NCBI GenBank assembly: GCA_031257955.1
Contig: JAIRNQ010000172.1
Coordinates: 1-10,310 of the forward strand
Reading direction: 5' to 3'
Source of the DNA: Deltaproteobacteria bacterium
GTDB taxonomy: Bacteria > Desulfobacterota > Desulfarculia > Adiutricales > Adiutricaceae
DNA: 10,310 nt
Position 1 is the first letter of the stretch, and each line of letters begins with the position of its first letter. The position numbers and the translations under genes are program-made. The notes under the pieces were generated by a model, which saw nothing but the letters and a program-made list of their open reading frames with translations, did no database searches and was not told where the DNA came from. Positions 1 to 6,486 of the stretch are shown piece after piece.

Positions 1-362
<362 letters not shown>

Positions 363-495
363 ATTATTAAACGGAAAAAAGTTTTTCCATCAAGGAATCC
401 ATTTAGAGCCCTAATTACGCTTGCACGTATTTGTCACTATCTAGTTTTCAAAGAGCGTCGCCAATTTTTTATCGCCTTCAGCGGCAAAAACAGGC
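363..495 (-). promoter_or_regulatory. rRNA leader with boxA-like antitermination site
   Basis: This is the transcribed leader between the proximal rRNA promoter and mature 16S. On the minus strand, 456-444 reads GCTCTTTGAAAAC, which matches the boxA-type antitermination element of bacterial rRNA leaders (compare TGCTCTTTAACA in E. coli and the CTTTGAAAACT forms of other phyla). Nus factors bind boxA to prevent premature Rho termination of rRNA transcripts; that role is family knowledge. A hairpin with two 7-bp arms (ggaaaaa/tttttcc, 373-388) sits just upstream of the 16S 5' end and may take part in leader folding or processing. Confidence 0.75.
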
Positions 496-501
496 ATTAT
501 A

Positions 502-530
502 AATATACATCAACTAGCCGTCTGTGTCAA
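502..530 (-). promoter_or_regulatory. rRNA promoter P2 (proximal), sigma70 type
   Basis: On the minus strand a perfect -35 TTGACA (530-525) is followed by exactly 17 bp and a -10 TATATT (507-502, 5 of 6 to consensus). The predicted start is near 495, giving a leader of about 130 nt to 16S. An A-tract (543-554 region, minus strand GAAAAAAAGTTT) lies just upstream and could act as an UP element. Position and orientation fit the 16S gene and nothing else nearby. Confidence 0.85.
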
Positions 531-648
531 GTCTATTCGGAAACTTTTTTTCGAGTTTTAACCTTTCGACAACTTTGGAAAACCTTTGTTCGGTTTCCCG
601 TTCCATCCGGCTTTTTCGCCGCCCCGGTTTTCCGAGCGGCAAGAGTGA

Positions 649-677
649 ATATTACACGCAGTCGAAAACTAAGTCAA
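649..677 (-). promoter_or_regulatory. rRNA promoter P1 (distal), sigma70 type
   Basis: On the minus strand TTGACT (677-672) is followed by 17 bp and TAATAT (654-649), with a predicted start near 642. Directly upstream, 678-715 is an A/T-tract block (runs of T then A on the minus strand), the classic arrangement of an rRNA UP element contacted by the RNA polymerase alpha C-terminal domain. Two tandem promoters about 147 bp apart are typical of rRNA operons, where they allow growth-rate control. Confidence 0.75.
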
Positions 678-715
678 GCGTTTTTTCAAAAAAAATTTAA
701 AAAACTTTTTACCTT

Positions 716-1330
716 AGTAAATCGGATAGTTAAGATTACTTTTTGGGTGTCCGGGGCCGCCCTGCCCACAAATTTTTCGTCCCTGGCCCATTTTTTTTCG
801 CCTCTCCGCCCCCAAAAAACCTCCCGGTTTTCCCTTTGATTATCCATTGGTTGCGCATCGTCCTATCCCCACCAATTGTGATAACTACCGAAATATCATA
901 GGTAATTTTTTCAACTATTTCGCCTCTCCCCCAGCCACGTCTTGGCCCGGCCAAACCCACTCCGAGCCCCGACCATTCCCCAAACTCACCAAAGCCGCGC
1001 CATTAAAGGCTTATCGACTATCCAGACCCCAGTCCCGTCCGCCCAACCCCAATAATGTCCCCCTTGCCTCAGCCAATCGACCCCCAACCACCTATCCACC
1101 GTCTATCCACTACGGACCCTGGCCCGCACTCAAATAAAACCCAAACCCAGACATAATGGCCAACCGGCCGGCCCGGCCACAGCCTTGGCGCCCCATGACA
1201 TCCATTTTCGAGAAACATGGGTAAATCGCCGATCAGTCGGAGGGCGGCCGGGAGAACAAACCGCTTGTATTAATGCCTTATACAGCGTGTCTTATGAAAT
1301 CGATATCAATCTCTATGCAGAAGCTATCAA
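716..1330. other. Non-coding stretch with strong C/G strand skew
   Basis: I see no credible gene here. Open frames on either strand are low-complexity (Pro/Ser/Thr/Arg-rich) and lack ribosome binding sites or recognisable domains. From about 925 to 1180 the plus strand is very rich in C and poor in G, so the minus strand is G-rich. Runs at 1027-1030, 1033-1035, 1042-1044 and 1047-1050 make four G-tracts on the minus strand with loops of 2, 6 and 2 nt, a canonical G-quadruplex-type pattern. The stretch 1185-1330 may belong to the intron remnant that follows. Confidence 0.5.
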
Positions 1331-1425
1331 CCGGAGAGCCGAATGCGGGATTATGTTGGGCTCAACATAAGCGGGAGAATCCCGCGTTCAGTTCGGATGG
1401 AGGGGAGAAATCCTTCCCAACCCAT
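1331..1425 (+). mobile_element. Probable group II intron 3' remnant (domain V/VI-like), interrupted
   Basis: GAGCCGAAT at 1336-1344, then GCGGGA, and later GAATCCCGCGTTCAGTTC at 1377-1394, resemble the two sides of group II intron domain V (GAGCCGnAT-stem-loop-stem-GTnCGGTTC), including the catalytic AGC at 1337-1339. The lower stem pairs with one mismatch (C-A). GGAGGGG, then about 8 nt, then CCTTCCCAACCC (1398-1422) could be domain VI and the intron end. Domain V normally is about 34 nt. Here a 20-nt hairpin (1351-1370) flanked by GCGGGA direct repeats separates the halves, and the usual 2-nt bulge is not evident. No reverse transcriptase is visible to the left, so this would be a dead fragment. 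The assignment rests on pattern recall and covariation by eye. Confidence 0.45.
1351..1370. repeat. Perfect hairpin (8-bp arms) flanked by 6-bp direct repeats
   Basis: TTATGTTG and CAACATAA form 8-bp perfect arms with a 4-nt loop. GCGGGA occurs immediately before (1345-1350) and after (1371-1376). The second GCGGGA can also pair with TCCCGC at 1379-1384 to make a tight stem-loop. The arrangement looks like a small insertion with target duplication inside the domain V-like sequence. Confidence 0.7.
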
Positions 1426-1646
1426 AAACAATAGGGGGCTGAATCGTTCGTTTCGGAATCCAATTATCAATCGGGCAAAGGATGATGCGTTCGCGGAAAC
1501 CCCACACTTGTGAAAATGGCGAGGCTTAGCCACCAATAATCAATGAGTTAAAGCATCGGCGACTGGGAAAAGAGACTTATGGCGAACGCATCAAAGGATA
1601 TTATCTAATACAAATATGATGTACAGGAAAATACATTTATAAAAAT
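1426..1646. other. Non-coding spacer with an inverted repeat
   Basis: I find no gene. The spacer holds an 11-bp perfect inverted repeat: GATGCGTTCGC at 1484-1494 and GCGAACGCATC at 1582-1592, 87 bp apart. AAAGGAT occurs as a direct repeat just outside the left arm (1478-1484) and just outside the right arm (1594-1600). Composition shifts from mixed to AT-rich near 1600, where the radical SAM gene begins. No clear terminator for that gene was identified. Confidence 0.55.
1484..1592. repeat. 11-bp inverted repeat pair bounding a 109-bp unit
   Basis: The arms GATGCGTTCGC and GCGAACGCATC are exact reverse complements. The enclosed 87 bp has no open frame of note. The unit could be a miniature inverted-repeat element, a regulatory stem in RNA, or chance. 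The flanking AAAGGAT copies make a mobile origin worth considering, but the left copy touches the arm by one base. Confidence 0.6.
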
Positions 1647-2570
1647 TTATGTCCACTCGGTTATTTCTTTTTTTGATGAACCATATGGTATACCTAAAAC
1701 AATGCCTCTTCGATTACAATATCTGCAAAAATGTTTTGCTCTAGCCAAAAATGAATATACTTCATTTATATCTTCAACTTTATATATGTCTAGAACATCA
1801 TCTGATATTACCTCAAGTTTGGCATTAAAGTATTTATTAAAATGTTTTATACCAGCTATAGTATTACATGGATAAATTTTTCCATCTTTCAATGTCACAC
1901 AAGTATTTATTTGCGTACAAAGATTATAACTTCTGCGTAACGACTGTTTGCCTTCCAAGTCTAGAGGATATTTCCACATCAATTTGATGGGAACATCTCT
2001 GCCCCCGAAAAAATCAAAGCTTACATTGTAAGCTTTAGCCTTAGATCTTATTTGATCAATATCTAATTTAATTGGATAACGTGATAAACAGATTTGAATC
2101 TTAGTTTTTTGGCATGTTTCCCAAAATAAATCTGGCATATTTAACAAAAGTATTCCATTAGTAAAAATTTGTTTTGCTGTTTTTGGAAAATACTGGTCCG
2201 CTATGATAATAATATCACTAATTTGTGGATGTAAAAGAGGCTCTCCACCAGTTATATAAAATAGATCTAGATTATTGTGTGTTAACTCTGCTATTTTTTC
2301 TATATCTTTTCGATATGTATCAATATTTAGAAAAGTTTTATCTGCTAATGGGCTAAAGGCCGTGCAACATCTACAATTTAGATTACAATGTTCTGTAGCA
2401 TATACTCCAATCCTCATTGACGTAAGAGGAATATGACAACTTCTAGCGTTGATTTTAAGGCCGATAATTGTCATCCATTTAAATAAAAAACTGTTTTCTG
2501 GTATAATTTTTACAATATTATTACGTACAATACCTAAATATTTATGTAAATATCTGTATATATTAATCAC
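1647..2570 (-). CDS. Radical SAM protein with SPASM/twitch-like C-terminal cysteines
   Basis: Radical SAM enzymes cleave S-adenosylmethionine with a [4Fe-4S] cluster to start radical chemistry. With the GTG start at 2570 the protein has 307 residues. The cluster motif CxxxCxxC (CNLNCRCC) lies at residues 62-69 and the SAM-binding GGEPL at 108-112. C-terminal cysteines (C218, C224, C235, then CRYC at 282-285) resemble an auxiliary-cluster SPASM/twitch region, common in peptide- or sugar-modifying members. I chose GTG because GGAG lies 6 nt upstream; an in-frame TTG at 2684 would add 38 residues but has no ribosome binding site. The gene is strikingly AT-rich (17 of 60 G+C in line 2161, against 35 of 60 in murA line 4801), with A/T-ending codons unlike its neighbours. 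There is no partner gene or precursor peptide beside it, so substrate is unknown. It is probably horizontally acquired. Confidence 0.88.
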   Translation of the reverse strand: MINIYRYLHKYLGIVRNNIVKIIPENSFLFKWMTIIGLKINARSCHIPLTSMRIGVYATEHCNLNCRCCTAFSPLADKTFLNIDTYRKDIEKIAELTHNNLDLFYITGGEPLLHPQISDIIIIADQYFPKTAKQIFTNGILLLNMPDLFWETCQKTKIQICLSRYPIKLDIDQIRSKAKAYNVSFDFFGGRDVPIKLMWKYPLDLEGKQSLRRSYNLCTQINTCVTLKDGKIYPCNTIAGIKHFNKYFNAKLEVISDDVLDIYKVEDINEVYSFLARAKHFCRYCNRRGIVLGIPYGSSKKEITEWT

Positions 2571-3185
2571 TGTTCGCTCCTGTAGAGTTTGACGAAGGCT
2601 TTTCCGGCTCTGGCCGAGTTTGTAAATATACGCGGATTTCTGTATTTTGTATTTACAGATAGTTAGGCAATCTCTGACCAGCAATTTTCAAATCAACATA
2701 TCGTATTCCCTTGAAATCATAATTGATCGAACGGCAATAACCCCTAAATTCGCTTGCGGGCCGAAATATTAGTTTTATATGGTTTTTCTCAACAAAATGG
2801 ATACCGTTTTTGAGAACTAAAACGATTTTTTTCTCGCCAAAAGTATACCACCAATCACATCGGCCGCGATAAGCCCGAAAGACCGGCTATTGACAACTAT
2901 ATAAAATTATAACGTTTTTCCTTCGGGGTTGTGGCGGTTCAGAACCGATTGGAATTTTGTTCTGCTTTTGGTGGATTAAAACCACCGGCTTTAGCGGCTT
3001 ATCTTGAAGTCTGGACAACCAGTTTATCCTTACGGCCGAGCCAACCCGACCGCCGCCTTCCCCGTAGGCGGTGGGACTATCGGTAGGCTGTGGGACTATC
3101 AAGCACCCCACTGGTGACTTTAGCCTACCTTATCGCCAAACACAACATTCCTGAAAGAGTCCGGGCTGGAGGACGGAAGGGAATC
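2571..3185. other. Intergenic region between divergent genes, with short repeats
   Basis: I see no supported gene. The left part (2690-2915) is AT-rich and the right part is GC-rich, so the compositional edge of the foreign-looking radical SAM gene lies near 2920. It contains a 13-bp odd-centre palindrome CGGTTC-A-GAACCG (2935-2947), a small hairpin CCGCCT/AGGCGG (3055-3071 region), and an 18-bp direct repeat (3064-3081, 3083-3100). Promoters for the leftward radical SAM gene and the rightward lipoprotein gene should lie here, but no candidate has both good boxes and correct spacing. Confidence 0.5.
3064..3100. repeat. Tandem direct repeat, two 18-bp copies
   Basis: GTAGGCGGTGGGACTATC (3064-3081) is repeated as GTAGGCTGTGGGACTATC (3083-3100), with one mismatch and a 19-bp period. 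It lies about 90 bp upstream of the lipoprotein start. It could be a pair of binding sites for a dimeric regulator, or a simple duplication. No function is shown by the sequence. Confidence 0.8.
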
Positions 3186-3906
3186 ATGGATAAAAAAACG
3201 GCGAGGGGTGCCGCCTGGGCGGCCGGCGGGAAGGCAATGGCCCCGGCGACATGGCCTTCATGGCCTTCATGGCCGAACTGGCCGAACTGGCCGGGTTGGG
3301 CCGCCTCGGCGGCCTTGGGGGCCTTGGCGGGCTTGATTTTGGCGGTAGCCTCGGGCTGCGCCGTTAGGCCGATACATACCCAAACGCAGCCCTTGGAGAT
3401 GAACCTCGAACCGGTGCGGGGGGTTATCGAGAACGGTGACTGGGTAGTGATAAGGGGCGTTACCGGCCCGGATAACTTTATCGGGACGGTCACCAACATG
3501 CCCTTTTCCCACGCCTCCGTTTACGATATGGAAAACGACGAAGTCATTGAGGCCGACAGCCACGGCGTCCACCGAACCCCGTTGGCGGATTATTTGGCCT
3601 CGGCCTCGAGGGTCTGGATCGTTAAGCCGGTTTGGGCCACGGAAGAGACCAGGCCATTGGCGGCGCGCCTGGCCCGCTCGCTGGTCGGCAGGCCTTACGA
3701 TTACACCGGACTAATCGGCTTGGGCCTTAGCGACAGCTATTACTGCTCCGACGCTGGCCATAAGCGTGTGGCGGCCTTTCATGGGGGACGCGGAGGTAAA
3801 CGCCATCCCCTTGGTCGTTTCGCCGGGCCGGCTACACCATTTGGGGCGGGTGGTCTACGATTCGTTGGAGATTGGCTTGGGCAAAGTCCCGGCCGGCCAA
3901 AAGTAA
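3186..3906 (+). CDS. YiiX-like permuted NlpC/P60 lipoprotein, frameshifted
   Basis: Start ATG 3186 follows GGAAGGG (3175-3181). Residues 23-38 are Trp-Pro repeats; a hydrophobic segment (about 39-55) ends in the lipobox A-S-G-C, so Cys58 should be lipidated after signal peptidase II cleavage. The following domain resembles the permuted papain-like YiiX/YaeF group of NlpC/P60 hydrolases: GDWVVIRG, then PFSHASVYD with predicted catalytic His109, E-A-D-SHGV, VGRPYDYTG, and DSYYCSD with predicted nucleophile Cys187. Just after this the frame breaks. In the starting frame the rest is Gly/Arg-rich and runs to 4130, into murA antisense. In the +1 frame from 3754 it reads LAISVWRPFMGDAEVNAI and continues sensibly to QK and TAA at 3904-3906. 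One extra base near 3750-3755 (for example G3753) explains this. It is either an assembly error or a recent pseudogene. Substrate (amide or ester in the envelope) is unknown. Confidence 0.75.
3252..3296 (+). repeat. Five 9-bp repeats encoding Trp-Pro-X units
   Basis: TGGCCTTCA (twice), TGGCCGAAC (twice) and TGGCCGGGT run in frame and encode W-P-S, W-P-S, W-P-N, W-P-N, W-P-G. They sit just before the hydrophobic core of the lipoprotein signal peptide. Such an in-frame 9-bp array can expand or contract without a frameshift. Confidence 0.9.
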
Positions 3907-3956
3907 GGCCGACGGGGGGCGGGCCAACCGCAAGGCGAGTTGGCCTCGAAAGTAAG

Positions 3957-3996
3957 AAAGGACTGGGCGAGCCCGAGGGGGCTTGGCCAGTCCTTT
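3957..3996. terminator. Bidirectional intrinsic terminator
   Basis: AAAGGACTGG (3957-3966) pairs perfectly with CCAGTCCTTT (3987-3996). Inside, CGAGCCC and GGGCTTG extend the stem (one G-T pair) around a GAGG loop. The plus strand continues with TTTGGTTTGT and the minus strand with CTTTCTTACTTTC. It lies 50 bp after the restored stop of the lipoprotein gene and 67 bp beyond the murA stop, so it serves both convergent genes. Its position supports 3906 as the true end of the lipoprotein gene. Confidence 0.85.
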
Positions 3997-4063
3997 GGTT
4001 TGTGGGGCGCGACCCGGCGGCGCCCGGAGGGGACCCGAGAGGGGACCCGGGAGGGGCGGCGGG

Positions 4064-5350
4064 TCAGTCGGCTTTGACGCGCTTGATCTTGGCCCCCAAG
4101 CCGTTAAGTTTCTCGTCCAGGCGGTCGTAGCCGCGGTCGAGGTGGTAGACGCGGGTTATTTCGCTGGTCCCCTTGGCGGCCATGGCCGCCAGGATTAGGG
4201 AGGCCGAGGCCCGCAAGTCGGAGGCGGTCAGGGGGGCGCCCGAGAGGCGTTCCACACCTTTAACCACCGCCGTTCGGCCTTCCAGGGTGACGTCGGCCCC
4301 GAGGCGCCGGAGTTCGGCCACGTGCATGAAGCGGTTTTCAAAAATGGTCTCGGTTATGATTGAGGCGCCCTTAGCCGTGGCCATGGTGGCCAGGAACTGG
4401 GCCTGCATGTCGGTCGGAAAGCCCGGGTAGGGGCCGGTGGTGACGTTTACGGCCGACAGGAGCCCCCGGTGGGCCTCGACGGTCAGATCGCCGTTTTCGG
4501 CCCGCAGAAAGACCCCGGCCTCGGTAAACTTGCCCATGACCACGGCCAGATCGTTCAACCGGGCCCCCTTGATGGTGGCCCGGCCGCCGGTCATGGCCAC
4601 GGCGGAAATAAGCGTCCCGGCCTCGATTCGGTCGGGCATGACGGCGTGGCTGGCGGCTTTTAGCGAATCCACCCCCTCGATTTCCAGCTCGTCGCTTTCG
4701 ATCCCGGATATCTTGGCCCCCATGGCCACCAGGGCCCGGGCCGTATCGGCCACCTCGGGCTCCCGGGCGGCGTTGCGGATGACCGTCTTGCCCTTGGCCA
4801 GGACGGCGGCCATCAGGACGTTTTCGGTCCCGGTAACGGTTACAGAATCGAAGCGGATGTCGGCCCCGACCAAGCCGTCCTTGGGGGCCCGGCCCACGAT
4901 GTCGCCGCCGGTAAGGTCAAACTCGGCCCCCATGGCCGCCAGGGCTTTGAGGTGGAGGTCGATGGGCCTGACCCCTATGGCGCAGCCGCCGGGGAGGGAG
5001 ACCTTGGCCCGACCGTGCCTGGCCAATAGGGGACCCAGGACCAGCGAGGATGCCCGCATGGTCTTTACCAAATCGTGGGGGGCCTCGGGCTTATCCAGAC
5101 TGGACATGTCCAGGAGGGCTTCCTCCCGGTAGCCGCCCCCGTTTTCCGGGTACAGTTCGGCCCGGCCGCCCATGTAACCGAGAAGGCGGCCCATGGTCCG
5201 GAGATCGCCCAATCTGGGTATGTTCGTGAGGGTCAAGGGGCCGTCGGCCAAAATCGAGGCGGCCATGAGGGGCAAGGCGGCGTTTTTGGCCCCGCTGACC
5301 CGGACGGTTCCGGAAAGCGGCGCCCCACCCTCTACCAAAAGCTTGTCCAT
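4064..5350 (-). CDS. murA: UDP-N-acetylglucosamine 1-carboxyvinyltransferase
   Basis: MurA transfers enolpyruvate from PEP to UDP-GlcNAc, the first committed step of peptidoglycan synthesis, in the cytoplasm. The 428-residue protein has the family's usual length and the inside-out alpha/beta-barrel architecture of EPSP-synthase relatives. The N-terminus has SGAKNAALP with the conserved Lys22-Asn23. The active-site loop PGGCAIGVRPIDLH carries the catalytic Cys at residue 123 (Cys115 in E. coli), so it is the fosfomycin-sensitive Cys form rather than Asp. FPTDMQAQF at 311-319 holds the conserved Asp314, and HLDRGYDRL lies near the C-terminus. ATG 5350 is preceded by AAGGAA. The gene follows folE2 by 58 bp, is probably cotranscribed with it, and ends at the bidirectional terminator. 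Nothing looks damaged. Confidence 0.97.
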   Translation of the reverse strand: MDKLLVEGGAPLSGTVRVSGAKNAALPLMAASILADGPLTLTNIPRLGDLRTMGRLLGYMGGRAELYPENGGGYREEALLDMSSLDKPEAPHDLVKTMRASSLVLGPLLARHGRAKVSLPGGCAIGVRPIDLHLKALAAMGAEFDLTGGDIVGRAPKDGLVGADIRFDSVTVTGTENVLMAAVLAKGKTVIRNAAREPEVADTARALVAMGAKISGIESDELEIEGVDSLKAASHAVMPDRIEAGTLISAVAMTGGRATIKGARLNDLAVVMGKFTEAGVFLRAENGDLTVEAHRGLLSAVNVTTGPYPGFPTDMQAQFLATMATAKGASIITETIFENRFMHVAELRRLGADVTLEGRTAVVKGVERLSGAPLTASDLRASASLILAAMAAKGTSEITRVYHLDRGYDRLDEKLNGLGAKIKRVKAD

Positions 5351-5382
5351 GGGGGTTCCTTGGCGTGATGTTCGCGGCTAAG

Positions 5383-5438
5383 CCGCCGCCTTTGGGCGGC
5401 GGACGGCCTTAAAAGGCCACGCCGCCTTTGGGCGGCGG
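5383..5438. repeat. Repeated GC hairpins at the folE2 end / murA upstream gap
   Basis: CCGCCGCC-TTTG-GGCGGCGG (5383-5402) is a perfect 8-bp-arm hairpin. A near copy, CGCCGCC-TTTG-GGCGGCG, lies at 5420-5437 and encodes part of the FolE2 tail (PPPKGG). Between them GGCCTT-AA-AAGGCC (5405-5418) is a third hairpin that contains the folE2 stop codon TAA. There is no U-tract, so these are unlikely to be efficient intrinsic terminators. They may stabilise RNA ends or modulate murA translation. Confidence 0.8.
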
Positions 5439-6224
5439 GGCGGTGGGGCCGTTGGGTCGGGCATACTCCAAATAGGCGTAAGCCGAGTGGTTATGGATGG
5501 ACTCAAAGTTTTCGGCCGCGATGGAAAACCACAAGTAATTGGGGTCGGCCATTAGTTTTACGGCCACCTCCCTGACCACGTCCTCGACGAACCTGGGGTT
5601 GTCGTAGGCCGTTTCGGTGACCATCTTTTCGTCGGCCCTCTTGAGGAGCGAATAGACCTCGCTGGAGGCCGAAGTTTCCACCAACCTGATCAAATCTTCC
5701 ATCCAGAAAAAATGGTCATAGCGGACGGTGACCTTAACTTCGCCCCTTTGGTTGTGGGCCCCGTAGCGACTGATCTCCCGGGAGCAGGGGCAGAGGGTGG
5801 TCACCGGGACGCTGACGCAGACGGTAATGTCCTTCTCGTCCCCGGAATCGTGGCCGGTCAGCGAGCAGCCGTATTCCATCAGCCCCACGGCCCGGGTCAC
5901 CGGGGCGGATTTCTCCATGAAAAAGGGAAAACTGAGCTCCAGGTGGGCGGAAGCGGCGTCCAGTCGGGAACGCATGGCCGAAAGTATGGTCGGCAAGGTG
6001 TTGCTGGAAATGCTGTGCCGGTACTGGGAAAGGATTTCGATGAAGCGGGACATATGGGTGCCCTTATGGTGGTGGGGCAACTCCACGTACATGTTTACCG
6101 AAGCCACGGTCCTCTGGGATCCGCCGGCCCGGTCCTTGACGCTGATGGGGTAGCGGATATTTTTAACCCCGACCTGATCGATCTTAATCCTGCGGCTGTC
6201 AAACTGGTTTTGGACGTCGATCAT
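5409..6224 (-). CDS. folE2: GTP cyclohydrolase FolE2 (type IB)
   Basis: FolE2 converts GTP to 7,8-dihydroneopterin triphosphate, the entry step to tetrahydrofolate and to queuosine precursors, and can use metals other than zinc. From ATG 6224 the protein has 271 residues and begins MIDVQNQFDSRR, which matches family N-termini where DVQ lies within the first few residues. Diagnostic motifs: KGTHMSRF (54-61), FPFFMEKSAPV (99-109), TTLCPCSREIS with the catalytic and metal-binding Cys145 (142-152), YGAHNQR (154-160), LLKRADEKMVTE and ENFESIHNHSAYAY (238-251). The frame stays open upstream: ATG 6341 would add a Pro/Thr/Ala-rich 39-residue leader with an exact 18-bp tandem repeat. Neither start has a good Shine-Dalgarno site. 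It is probably transcribed from the promoter at 6701-6729, together with murA. Confidence 0.95.
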   Translation of the reverse strand: MIDVQNQFDSRRIKIDQVGVKNIRYPISVKDRAGGSQRTVASVNMYVELPHHHKGTHMSRFIEILSQYRHSISSNTLPTILSAMRSRLDAASAHLELSFPFFMEKSAPVTRAVGLMEYGCSLTGHDSGDEKDITVCVSVPVTTLCPCSREISRYGAHNQRGEVKVTVRYDHFFWMEDLIRLVETSASSEVYSLLKRADEKMVTETAYDNPRFVEDVVREVAVKLMADPNYLWFSIAAENFESIHNHSAYAYLEYARPNGPTAPPPKGGVAF

Positions 6225-6282
6225 GCGCGAGTGCCCGTCTTCCGGGCCGTCGTTTAGGCATCCGTTTTGGGGCCCGGTAGCC

Positions 6283-6318
6283 GGGGCGGGGTCGGCGGTC
6301 GGGGCGGGGTCGGCGGTC
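6283..6318. repeat. Exact tandem repeat, two 18-bp copies
   Basis: The unit GGGGCGGGGTCGGCGGTC occurs at 6283-6300 and again at 6301-6318. If translation of folE2 began at 6341 this would encode a repeated P-T-A-D-P-A unit. If translation begins at 6224 it is an untranslated part of the leader. Confidence 0.9.
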
Positions 6319-6364
6319 GGGGTTGGCGACAAAGTTCTCATAAAAATAACCCAAGAAAACCCCC

Positions 6365-6486
6365 GACGCCGGCCGGGGAAGAAAATAGTCCCGAACTTCG
6401 GCGCCCATCGGGGGCCGGTGGCGATGGGGGACGCCGGCCGGGGAAGAAAATAGCCCCGAACTACGGCACCCATCGGGGGCCGGTGG
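6365..6486. repeat. Tandem duplication, 57-bp copies with 65-bp period
   Basis: The copies at 6365-6421 and 6430-6486 differ at only three positions (T/C, T/A, G/A). Both begin GACGCCGGCCGGGGAAGAAA and end GGGGGCCGGTGG. A fragment GGGGCCGGTGG recurs at 6491-6501. The duplication lies in the folE2 leader between the promoter and the candidate starts. Each copy on the minus strand is C-rich at both ends with a central TATTTTCTT, and could fold with GC-rich neighbours. Its role is unknown. Confidence 0.9.

Noticed and set aside
847..1137. A 96-residue Pro-rich plus-strand open frame
   Set aside because: It is low-complexity sequence caused by the C-rich composition; no ribosome binding site, no homology recognised.
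1185..1370. A 61-residue open frame leading into the domain V-like sequence
   Set aside because: It ends inside the hairpin and shows no reverse-transcriptase motif; more likely non-coding intron sequence.
2571..2684. TTG start at 2684 for the radical SAM gene
   Set aside because: No ribosome binding site there, while GTG 2570 has GGAG at 6 nt; the extra 38 residues lie in sequence of host-like composition in part and add no motif.
2890..2910. TTGACA followed by TATAAA/TATAAC, resembling a promoter
   Set aside because: The boxes are only a few bases to about 12 bp apart, and at a 17-bp spacing there is no -10 match.
3907..4130. Extension of the lipoprotein frame to 4130
   Set aside because: The extension is Gly/Arg/Pro-rich, crosses the terminator and overlaps murA antisense; the +1 frame gives a better C-terminus.
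4173..5381. Several long plus-strand frames opposite murA
   Set aside because: They are antisense shadows of a complete, well-conserved murA.
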